Below are positions 1-5,347 of a DNA stretch of 5,684 nucleotides, in pieces (position 1 is the stretch's first letter; every line of letters begins with the position of its first letter). Position numbers and translations under genes: made by a program. The notes beneath the pieces were generated by a model. That model made no database searches. It saw only the letters and a list, made by a program, of their open reading frames with translations, and was not told where the DNA came from. The DNA comes from Bacteroidales bacterium (lineage in GTDB: Bacteria; Bacteroidota; Bacteroidia; Bacteroidales; VadinHA17): NCBI GenBank assembly GCA_013314865.1, contig JABUEV010000181.1, positions 1 to 5,684 of the forward strand, given 5' to 3'.

Positions 1-1333
1 CTCTGTACCATGTTATAGTACCGACAGGAGTACTTGTTACAGAGAGGGTTCTGTCTGCCCCGAAACAAACTGTCCTTGAAGGTGCAGTCGGAGCGGGCGG
101 AGCTGCAATAACTACTATGTCAACATAAGTCGAAACGAAGTCCGGGTCGGCCCAGTTGCATTTGTTCCAGTTCTTGAGATAAACTCTGAAAAACTGTCCT
201 GCCCTTGCTGAAGCAGGTATTGTAATCGGTTGGCTGAGGGATGAAGGGCCGTACGGGACGGGGTTGATTCTTCCGCTTGTCTGTGGAGCTGACAAACCGC
301 CCACTAATACTGTACCGGTTATGGTGTTTTGAGTGCCTCCTGACGGGTCGCGCCCGTAGAGCCATTCAATATTACGCGGGTCATTGTTTGGGACAGCAAG
401 AAGCCCTCCGGGCAGTACCGGATTCTGGCAGTTCCAGGTACTGTTATCACGCAGGGTAATGACAGTCTGAGTCCCCTCGCAAACCTGAATTACAGAGCTG
501 TTTGTTGCATTATCCACAATCCTGAGTTCCCCGTCGCCGTCAGAAGGTATGTCACGGCCATGGACCACCGCCACATACTGAACCGATCTTGTCTCTCCGC
601 ATGGATTTCGAATGCTGTTCGAAAAAACATAGTTACAATCCTCAACTGAGGTATATGTATGTCTGCGCAATGCCAGAGGAGGAATGTCATTATCAGCTAC
701 TGAAGTATATGATGCTGATGCTCCGTCGCCCCAGTCAATTGTCCATTCAGTCCCTTTGAGAATTCCTGAATTTGCAGGATCCAAAATAACTACATTGAAT
801 GTAGCTGTAGGACTTTCCGTTATGCAAATTTTGGGCTGTGACCATCCGGTAAGAATTTCTATTTGGGGACATGCAAGGGTGGTAGCTGTTAATCTGACTG
901 GAGTAGCCTGTAATGTCCCAGTAGAATTTTCAGCAACGATGAATATTGTATATAATCTTAATGACTGCGTAACATCAAGAATTGCTGGTAATATTGAATT
1001 CACATTACCTGAAGTAATAGGAATTATTGCAGTTGCTACCCTGGGATAGTTGACGCCAGCTATCGCTTGGGATCTTACTGATGCAGAAGTATAGACTGTT
1101 GTATTATTAAAATTAAAAACTATTATATATACAGTGCCAACTCTGTCAATTCCATGGTTAAGGGTTATTGTAGTAGGCCCTGTTGATGCAACTGAAGGTG
1201 TTCCCGGGACCCACTGCGGAGCCTGGGCTAAAATCCCCTGAAAAAAGTATAGAATAAAAAAAACTGAAAAAGTTATCCTTCTTATCTTTCGTACAAGATA
1301 ACCAGTTATCGCATTTTTGCGTTGCGTGTTCAT
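1..1333 (-). CDS. Large secreted PKD/Ig-like domain protein, N-terminal part (runs off left edge)
   Basis: The minus strand is open without a stop from the ATG at 1333 to the window edge (444 codons), and an in-frame TAG lies upstream of the start. The product begins with a basic stretch (RKIRRI, residues 15-20) and a hydrophobic core (about 21-35), then a likely signal peptidase I site after ILA (residue 36), so export is expected. Residues about 40-150 form a beta-rich domain without an obvious name. At 197-204 the sequence WTIDWGDG matches the core of PKD domains (usually W-x-F/W-G-D-G). Cysteine-containing Ig-like segments follow (about 280-400), and a new one starts near 420. Such proteins in Bacteroidota are often over 1000 residues, sit at the cell surface and end with a type IX secretion or gliding-motility-type C-terminal domain. 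That end is outside the window, so the secretion route is inferred. The role is unknown, possibly adhesion. The reading frame itself is very secure. Confidence 0.88.
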   Translation of the reverse strand, partial: MNTQRKNAITGYLVRKIRRITFSVFFILYFFQGILAQAPQWVPGTPSVASTGPTTITLNHGIDRVGTVYIIVFNFNNTTVYTSASVRSQAIAGVNYPRVATAIIPITSGNVNSILPAILDVTQSLRLYTIFIVAENSTGTLQATPVRLTATTLACPQIEILTGWSQPKICITESPTATFNVVILDPANSGILKGTEWTIDWGDGASASYTSVADNDIPPLALRRHTYTSVEDCNYVFSNSIRNPCGETRSVQYVAVVHGRDIPSDGDGELRIVDNATNSSVIQVCEGTQTVITLRDNSTWNCQNPVLPGGLLAVPNNDPRNIEWLYGRDPSGGTQNTITGTVLVGGLSAPQTSGRINPVPYGPSSLSQPITIPASARAGQFFRVYLKNWNKCNWADPDFVSTYVDIVVIAAPPAPTAPSRTVCFGADRTLSVTSTPVGTITWYR

Positions 1334-1353
1334 GTCAGGTCGTTTTAGGTCCC

Positions 1354-1393
1354 GCAAAGCATTTTGCAGTAATGACTAAAATCAGGACTAAAA
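1354..1393. promoter_or_regulatory. Possible regulatory region upstream of the secreted protein gene
   Basis: Two copies of GACTAAAA lie 12 bp apart (1374-1381 and 1386-1393). A small inverted repeat (GCAAA at 1354-1358, TTTGC at 1363-1367) sits about 20 bp before the start codon at 1333. The spacing of about one helical turn could suit a dimeric regulator. No clear Bacteroidota promoter (TTTG near -33, TAnnTTTG near -7) could be matched, and both elements are short enough to occur by chance. Confidence 0.2.
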
Positions 1394-1454
1394 GTTAACC
1401 AATATGGTTGCATGAGGAAGGGGGAGTTTTTAACAAAGGGAAGCTAGTTATTAA

Positions 1455-1559
1455 GGATAAAGGCGGCAGGCGGTAGGCAGAAGGCAGTGGGCAGAAGGAG
1501 GCAGGCGGCAGGAGGCAGGCAGTAGGCTGTAGGCGTTAGGCAATGGGGCTGAGGGCATA
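1455..1559 (+). repeat. Heptad array 1 (unit about GGCAGTA)
   Basis: The unit GGATAAA at 1455-1461 is followed by twelve 7-bp units from 1462 to 1545, then two more degenerate units to 1559. All stay in one 7-bp phase. The unit consensus is GGCnGnA (GGCGGCA, GGCGGTA, GGCAGAA, GGCTGTA and others). The first two bases are GG in every unit, while positions 4 to 7 vary. The array fills most of the gap between the divergent secreted-protein gene and the four-helix-bundle gene. The rest of that gap (1334-1454 and 1560-1649) holds no gene that I can see. Confidence 0.9.
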
Positions 1560-1649
1560 AGGAATTATCATGTATATAAGATACTCCATTATTTATTTTG
1601 TCTTAACTTTATTGTTGGAATGTTTATGTCAAATCTAAATCGCTGTATT

Positions 1650-2024
1650 ATGAGTTATTTTGAAGAATTGAAGGTATGGCAGGTTGCAGTAGATCTTGCC
1701 ATATCGGTTTATGAAATCACCGGGAAAGAGCCGTTTAAAAAGGATTTTTGTCTGAAAGAGCAAATGAGGAAATCATCTGTGAGTATCTCAAGCAATATTA
1801 GTGAAGGTGACCAGCTTGATTCTGACAAATCCTCAATAAGGCATTTCAGAATTGCAAAGGGGTCATCTGCAGAACTTTTCACCCAATCAATTATTGCCTT
1901 TAGAATTGGCTATATTAATGAAAATGAATACGATTATATTAAACAAAAATGCCAGGAAATCCTGGCAATGTTGACTAACCTTATTAAACACAGAGGAAAC
2001 TCAAGAAATCATGATGAAGATTAA
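1650..2024 (+). CDS. Four-helix-bundle protein (S23/Avd-like, TIGR02436 type), complete
   Basis: This 124-residue protein has the hallmarks of the small four-helix-bundle family first seen in 23S rRNA intervening sequences and related to Avd, the accessory protein of diversity-generating retroelements. It opens with FEELKVWQVAVDLA (4-17), typical of the family N-terminus. Next come LKEQMRKSSVSISSNISEG (35-53), the family's Q-hR-S-hhSI-NI-EG pattern, and FRIAKGSSAEL (66-76), then two more helices. The length is normal. I chose the ATG at 1650 because family members usually begin a few residues before F-x-x-L-x-V-W; in-frame ATGs at 1620 and 1626 would add 10 or 8 atypical residues. Avd is a basic pentamer that binds nucleic acid and reverse transcriptase; the role of solitary members is unknown. 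No rRNA or reverse transcriptase lies nearby. The gene is bracketed by inverted heptad arrays (1455-1559 and 2076-2124), which suggests a discrete inserted unit. Confidence 0.9.
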   Translation: MSYFEELKVWQVAVDLAISVYEITGKEPFKKDFCLKEQMRKSSVSISSNISEGDQLDSDKSSIRHFRIAKGSSAELFTQSIIAFRIGYINENEYDYIKQKCQEILAMLTNLIKHRGNSRNHDED

Positions 2025-2075
2025 AGTTATAGATTGTGAACCAAAAGCAGAAATTTTAAGGTTTCTAAATTGTCC

Positions 2076-2124
2076 TTTATCCCTTAACCTACAGCCTACA
2101 GCCCTCCGCCTTCCGCCTTTATCC
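2076..2124 (-). repeat. Heptad array 2, inverted relative to array 1
   Basis: Read on the minus strand, seven phase-locked 7-bp units start with GGATAAA (2118-2124), go through GGCGGAA and GGCTGTA types, and end with a second GGATAAA (2076-2082). The opening GGATAAAGGCGG is identical to that of array 1, in opposite orientation, with the four-helix-bundle gene between them. The array overlaps the 3' end of the VanZ-like gene: its last codons and TAG stop (2096-2098) are made of repeat units. A weaker unit in the same phase may extend it left to 2069. Confidence 0.85.
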
Positions 2125-2503
2125 TCCTTTTCAAAACTGCCTTTATAATGACAGCCCCAAAAAACAACCCCGCCACATTCGCCACTGCATCAAAAACATT
2201 GAACGACCTTACAGGGACCCATATCTGAACAACTTCAGTTGAAACGGCCAGAAACAAAGTGATTAAAAAAAATTTGCCAGGAGAGTCTTTCCCGAATAAA
2301 GTAAATCCTTTTAACCTGCCGGCCAGGTAATACATGCAAATCAAAAAATAAGCAGTAAAATGAAGAATATGATCCATCCTGAATTTGAAAGCTTCAGGAC
2401 CGACTTTTATCCTGTTAAGACTTCCTGAAACCGGAATGAAGGCAAATATCAGCACTGCAAGGTAGCCGGTCCAGAAAATGCCTCTGTAAATTTTTTCGAC
2501 CAT
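2096..2503 (-). CDS. VanZ-like integral membrane protein
   Basis: This small (135 residues) hydrophobic protein has four likely membrane helices, at about 9-26, 46-63, 77-95 and 102-123. VanZ-family signatures are present: a D-H-x-x-H-F-x-x-Y motif after the first loop (D44, H48, F49, Y52), then E90-x-x-Q93 followed by P97 and R99, and D105-x-x-x-N109 with G112 in the last helix. VanZ of enterococci gives low-level teicoplanin resistance by an unknown mechanism. Most small bacterial relatives have no known role, so resistance should not be inferred. The gene lies 102 bp downstream of wecB in the same direction and may be co-transcribed, but heptad array 3 fills most of that gap. The last residues (about 129-135, ending AEGGGL) and the stop are encoded by heptad array 2, so the natural C-terminus has probably been replaced or extended by repeat sequence. 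The start at 2503 fits the usual family N-terminus. Confidence 0.85.
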   Translation of the reverse strand: MVEKIYRGIFWTGYLAVLIFAFIPVSGSLNRIKVGPEAFKFRMDHILHFTAYFLICMYYLAGRLKGFTLFGKDSPGKFFLITLFLAVSTEVVQIWVPVRSFNVFDAVANVAGLFFGAVIIKAVLKRRIKAEGGGL

Positions 2504-2513
2504 ATAGGATTGT

Positions 2514-2576
2514 TAGCACAGGGCACAGGGCACAGACCTAAAAACTCTGAGCCCTGAGCACTGAGCACTGAGCTAA
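2514..2576. repeat. Heptad array 3, short converging units upstream of vanZ
   Basis: On the plus strand, GGGCACA occurs twice (2521-2534) after a degenerate TAGCACA. After two spacer-like heptads come GAGCCCT, two GAGCACT and a partial GAGCTAA (2549-2576). All stay in one 7-bp phase across the centre. On the minus strand the right half reads as GTGCTCA/GGGCTCA-type units, so the two halves point toward each other as in arrays 1/2 and 5/6, with only a 14-bp centre. The array sits 10 bp before the VanZ start codon and takes up most of the wecB-vanZ gap, so it would lie in the leader of the vanZ message. Confidence 0.8.
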
Positions 2577-2605
2577 AAAACAGCAGAGATGAGTAAACTA
2601 CAAAT

Positions 2606-3799
2606 CTAGAATTCCAGGATTGCCTTCAAACACCTCTCGGCAGTCTTTCCGTCCCATAAAGGCGGCTTTACCGGCATTCTTGACCGGTTCAGAGCGGCTT
2701 TGAATTCCGATTTTAACAGATTTATATCACTCCCGGCAAGCACTCCTGATCCGCCATGAAGAGTAAGCGTGACCGGCCTTTCTGTATTTTGCCTCAGGGT
2801 AATAAAAGGAGTACCGAGTACGGTACATTCCTCCTGTAAACCGCCGCTGTCTGTCAACAAAACCTTTGCCCCCATATTGAGACGAAGCATGTCGTAATAG
2901 CCTAATGGTTCAAGAAGCATAATTCCGGGATGATCTAATACCTCCTGATAAAGGCCAAATGCATCAAGCTGTTTTTTTGTCCGCGGATGCACCGGCCATA
3001 AAAAAGGAAATTCAGGCTTCGCCGTTTCGATAAAAAACCTGACCAGGGAAGTCAGAACCTCTTTATCATCCACATTTGAAGGCCGGTGAATTGTGATTAC
3101 AGCATATTTTTCATCCTCAACCTTTTCCCGGAGAGGAGAAGTGAGAGGTGAGATATTAGAGGTGAGAGGTGAGAAATGAGAAGAGTTGTTTATAATATTA
3201 TCAGTAATTATCTTGTTGATGTCAAGTTGTGAAGCTTTAGGACGGCTTTCTTCGAGGGTGTCTATCATTATGTTGCCGACAAGCCGGATACGTTGATCCG
3301 GAACCCCTTCTGACCTTAGATTCTGAACTGAAAATATATCCGGGGCAAGAAGAAGGTCTGACAACCGGTCAGTAACAAGTCGGTTTATCTCTTCCGGCAT
3401 AGTCATGTCACCCGACCGAAGACCGGCTTCGATATGACAGCATTTAATCCATTCCTTTTTTGCAGTGACAGAACAAGCCAGTGTGGCATTCACGTCACCC
3501 ACAACCACAACCCAGTCGGGTTTTTCAGCCTTCAGGACTTTTTCGAATGATATCATTGTCTGTCCGACCTGTTCTGCATGTGTGCCGGAGCCTATTCCCA
3601 GATTGATATCTGCATCAGGCAGTTCAAAATCGTCAAAAAATGCCTTCGACATCCTGTGGTCATAATGCTGACCGGTATGCACCAGGATGTGTTCAATGTT
3701 CGGGATTGATAGTTTAGCGTTGTGAGCTTTAATAGCCTTGACAAAAGGGGCTATCTTCATGAAATTCGGTCGCGCCCCGACCACTGATATAATTTTCAT
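2606..3799 (-). CDS. wecB: UDP-N-acetylglucosamine 2-epimerase, non-hydrolysing (WecB)
   Basis: WecB is a cytoplasmic enzyme that interconverts UDP-GlcNAc and UDP-ManNAc, a precursor for surface polysaccharides. The 397-residue product begins VVGARPNFMKIAP (6-18), the classic family N-terminus. It carries HTGQHYD (41-47), VGDVNAT with D102, HIEAGLRS with E124, MPEEINR with E136/E137, and HRPSNVDD with H239. These match the Asp, Glu and His residues known to matter in WecB. The C-terminal domain has TDSGGLQEE (316-324) and RQNTERP (336-342), the UDP-binding signatures. E. coli WecB has about 376 residues. Much of the excess here is an insertion at about 203-224, between the two Rossmann-like domains, encoded by heptad array 4 and reading SPLTSNI then SPLTSPL. 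All key residues remain, so the enzyme is probably active. The DUF354 gene lies upstream in the same direction, with 369 bp of repeat-filled sequence between. Confidence 0.96.
   Translation of the reverse strand: MKIISVVGARPNFMKIAPFVKAIKAHNAKLSIPNIEHILVHTGQHYDHRMSKAFFDDFELPDADINLGIGSGTHAEQVGQTMISFEKVLKAEKPDWVVVVGDVNATLACSVTAKKEWIKCCHIEAGLRSGDMTMPEEINRLVTDRLSDLLLAPDIFSVQNLRSEGVPDQRIRLVGNIMIDTLEESRPKASQLDINKIITDNIINNSSHFSPLTSNISPLTSPLREKVEDEKYAVITIHRPSNVDDKEVLTSLVRFFIETAKPEFPFLWPVHPRTKKQLDAFGLYQEVLDHPGIMLLEPLGYYDMLRLNMGAKVLLTDSGGLQEECTVLGTPFITLRQNTERPVTLTLHGGSGVLAGSDINLLKSEFKAALNRSRMPVKPPLWDGKTAERCLKAILEF
3131..3186 (+). repeat. Heptad array 4, inside the wecB coding sequence
   Basis: Eight 7-bp units in one phase, most close to GAGGTGA (three exact copies at 3145, 3159 and 3166, with variants such as GAAGTGA, GAAATGA and GATATTA). 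The array lies wholly within wecB and reads through without a stop or frameshift. Because three 7-bp units equal seven codons, the protein shows a 7-residue repeat (SPLTSNI, SPLTSPL). The encoded stretch falls between the ID motif near residue 180 and the catalytic HRP motif at 239, where family members normally have a shorter linker. Confidence 0.88.
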
Positions 3800-3829
3800 T
3801 AAATTAAAAATTTATAATCAAGTAATTTC

Positions 3830-3913
3830 GGTGTTCGGTATGCGGTATTCAGTATTCAGTATTCGGTAGTCGGTATTCGGTAATCGGTATTCAGTGTTCG
3901 GTAAACGGTATTT
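3830..3913 (+). repeat. Heptad array 5 (unit GGTATTC)
   Basis: Twelve consecutive 7-bp units with no indel. The consensus is GGTATTC, with variants GGTGTTC, AGTATTC, GGTAGTC, GGTAATC and GGTAAAC. Bases 2 and 3 (GT) never change, while the first base and bases 4 to 7 do. The array starts 31 bp upstream of the wecB start codon, so a wecB transcript from further upstream would carry its complement. It pairs with array 6 as an inverted repeat. Confidence 0.92.
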
Positions 3914-4083
3914 TCTGTAAATTTATTCAAAAGCCAGAAAGTTTAAATACTATGGCAATGCAACATCCCCCCAACCCCCTTCAAAGGGGGAGGTGTTAAC
4001 AATTTCTTCTTTAAATTGGGATCTAATTCTTTGTCTTTATACTTCCAACTTCTGTCATCTGTATTCAGTAATAAACTTCTTAT
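3914..4083. other. Gene-less spacer between inverted arrays 5 and 6
   Basis: Together with the two arrays this makes up the 369-bp gap between the DUF354 gene and wecB. No coding frame of credible length or family match is visible on either strand. It holds a GC-rich palindrome (3962-3997) within AT-rich sequence. The right part (about 4042-4083) breaks into degenerate heptads such as CTTCTGT and CATCTGT in the same phase as array 6, so that array may once have been longer. Any promoter for wecB should lie here or further upstream, but I could not identify one. Confidence 0.6.
3962..3997. repeat. GC-rich imperfect palindrome
   Basis: The core pairs CCCCCTT (3975-3981) with AAGGGGG (3984-3990). 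Outer arms AACATCC (3962-3968) and AGGTGTT (3991-3997) match with one unpaired or mismatched base, giving a near-symmetrical element with a C-rich left half. Similar CCCCCTT/AAGGGGG palindromes are, to my recollection, common intergenic elements in Bacteroidota genomes. It could form a hairpin in RNA but lacks a U-run on the minus strand, so I do not call it a terminator. Confidence 0.6.
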
Positions 4084-4168
4084 CGATTACTGATTACCGA
4101 CTACTGAATACCGATTACCGATTACCGACCTCCGATTACCGAATACCGATTACCGAACACCGATTACC
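4084..4168 (-). repeat. Heptad array 6 (minus-strand unit GGTAATC), inverted relative to array 5
   Basis: Twelve 7-bp units in unbroken phase. On the minus strand they read mostly GGTAATC, with GGTATTC, GGTGTTC, AGTAGTC and GGAGGTC variants. These are close relatives of array 5 in opposite orientation across a 170-bp spacer. The array ends exactly beside the TAA stop (4169-4171) of the DUF354 gene. In a DUF354-wecB transcript, arrays 6 and 5 could pair imperfectly into a long stem. Confidence 0.92.
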
Positions 4169-5224
4169 TTAACTTATCGAATCAGGAAAACCCTCAATCA
4201 CCCGCACCAGAAACTCCGCCACATTAACCTTATCCTTCAGCATCCTCATGCGCCGTTTCTGCCATTCATCCCTTAAACCGGGTATGCCCAGAATATTTTT
4301 TATAGTTTCGATCAATTCACTTTCGTTACCGGGCTTCATTCCAAAACCCAGGTTGTATTTCTTTTCGAGCTCCTCAAGATAACCGAGCCGGCCAACGAAA
4401 TCATTATATCTGACAAAGGGAACACCAAGCACTCCTGCTTCAGCGGCCATGGTCTGACTGTCGCCTATAAACATCGAAGCGTATGCTATAATATGATGTA
4501 TCTCAAGCGGATCAATATTAAGCCGGTATGGTTCGAGATCCTCTTCAAGTTCCCTTTCAGATGTTATGTAAACTTCACCATGAGGTTTTAAAAGACTTAT
4601 AATTCCTGATGCCAACCGGTTATTAATCCCTCCCACTCCCCTGTCGTGATAAGCTTTAAGTCCTGAAAATCTCATCAAAAAATATGACCTATCAGCAGGA
4701 ATATATTTTCTGACAATTTCCAAAGAGGGTTTAAAATGATCAGGGTGAAGGTATGCAAGCTCATGATAACCCTCATATTTTACAGATTTCTTTTCCCATT
4801 TGGCGTTATTGCAGACTGTTGGTGAAATAATCCAGGTCGACCAGGGATAACTCAGTTTTGCGTAAAGAGGAACAGCATGTGCATCATCTTCATTCACATT
4901 AAGTGAAGGTATACGCAACAGAGTTCCCACATGGCCAATCTCAACGCTTGTTCCAATGAGCAGATCGGGGCGACGGGCAATGCAAAACTTAAAAAGACGC
5001 CAGTCGCGTTTAAGCATTCCGATCGCAATGCCTGTCCTCCTGTCACTTCTGCCTTCAGGTAGGATGTTGTGATACCGCATGCCGCTTCTTTGAAGAAGTT
5101 CCTCAAGTATGTCCTTCTTCTTGATAAGGATGTCTATTTTATGGCCTTTCTGTGAAAGCGATGCAATAACATTCTTAAAAAGATGAAAATGTGCCGGATG
5201 GCCGAGGTAAAAGAGGATATTCAT
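4169..5224 (-). CDS. DUF354 family glycosyltransferase-like protein
   Basis: The 351-residue product matches the DUF354 family, proteins with a GT-B-like fold found in archaeal and bacterial surface-glycan loci and often encoded beside WecB-type epimerases. Visible signatures are GHPAHFHLFKN (8-18), the usual N-terminal motif; NEDDAHAVP (111-119); YEGYHELAYLHPDHFKP (150-166), a family-specific block; and GDSQTMAAEAGVLGVP (254-269), which resembles the nucleotide-sugar binding region of WecB and MurG-type enzymes. No signal peptide or membrane helix is evident, so it is probably cytoplasmic or at the inner membrane face. The substrate is unknown; a role with the product of the neighbouring wecB (UDP-ManNAc) is inference from position. 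The length is normal and the start at 5224 gives the canonical MNILFYLGHPAH N-terminus. Heptad array 6 begins directly after the stop codon, and array 7 lies about 50 bp upstream of the start. Confidence 0.9.
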   Translation of the reverse strand: MNILFYLGHPAHFHLFKNVIASLSQKGHKIDILIKKKDILEELLQRSGMRYHNILPEGRSDRRTGIAIGMLKRDWRLFKFCIARRPDLLIGTSVEIGHVGTLLRIPSLNVNEDDAHAVPLYAKLSYPWSTWIISPTVCNNAKWEKKSVKYEGYHELAYLHPDHFKPSLEIVRKYIPADRSYFLMRFSGLKAYHDRGVGGINNRLASGIISLLKPHGEVYITSERELEEDLEPYRLNIDPLEIHHIIAYASMFIGDSQTMAAEAGVLGVPFVRYNDFVGRLGYLEELEKKYNLGFGMKPGNESELIETIKNILGIPGLRDEWQKRRMRMLKDKVNVAEFLVRVIEGFPDSIS

Positions 5225-5264
5225 TTCGGATTTTATCGAGCAAAGCGAGATAATCCCGCAAAGA

Positions 5265-5344
5265 AAATTTCGGATTGCGGATTGCGGATTGCGGATTGGA
5301 GGAAAAATTGCGACTGATTGGAGAAATTTCGGATTGCGGATTGG
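5265..5344 (+). repeat. Heptad array 7 (unit GGATTGC) with a 20-bp direct repeat
   Basis: Four phase-locked units GGATTGC/GGATTGG run from 5272 to 5299. Then come 31 bp of mixed sequence (5300-5330) and two further units (5331-5344). The 20-bp stretch starting AAATTTCGGATTGC at 5265-5284 recurs at 5324-5343, 59 bp on, so the array has at least two scales of repetition. It lies between the DUF354 start codon and the stop codon of the second four-helix-bundle gene, ending 3 bp from that stop, and so would be in the DUF354 leader or upstream region. Confidence 0.88.
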
Positions 5345-5347
5345 AGA

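Noticed and set aside
684..1049. Plus-strand reading frame of 121 codons
   Set aside because: It lies antisense within the 444-codon open frame of the secreted protein, which has a signal peptide and PKD motif. The plus-strand product resembles nothing. The shorter open frames at 120-365, 277-459 and 490-690 are likewise shadows of that gene.
1650..2024. Diversity-generating retroelement with an avd gene
   Set aside because: The protein is Avd-like, but no reverse transcriptase, template/variable repeat pair or C-type lectin target is in the window. The array variation is not adenine-specific.
1620..2124. Intervening sequence of a 23S rRNA gene
   Set aside because: This protein family was first found in 23S rRNA insertions, but the flanks here are protein genes and repeat arrays, not rRNA.
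3465..3665. Plus-strand reading frame inside wecB
   Set aside because: It is antisense to the conserved GDVNAT and HTGQHYD region of WecB, whose minus-strand frame is unmistakable.
3975..3990. Rho-independent terminator for the DUF354 gene
   Set aside because: The stem is strong but no U-run follows on the minus-strand transcript, and it is about 180 bp past the stop codon.
3830..4168. CRISPR array
   Set aside because: Units are 7 bp, directly adjoining and degenerate, with no 20-40 bp spacers and no cas genes.
4894..5106. Minus-strand reading frame in another phase inside the DUF354 gene
   Set aside because: It overlaps the conserved DUF354 coding sequence completely and has no family features.
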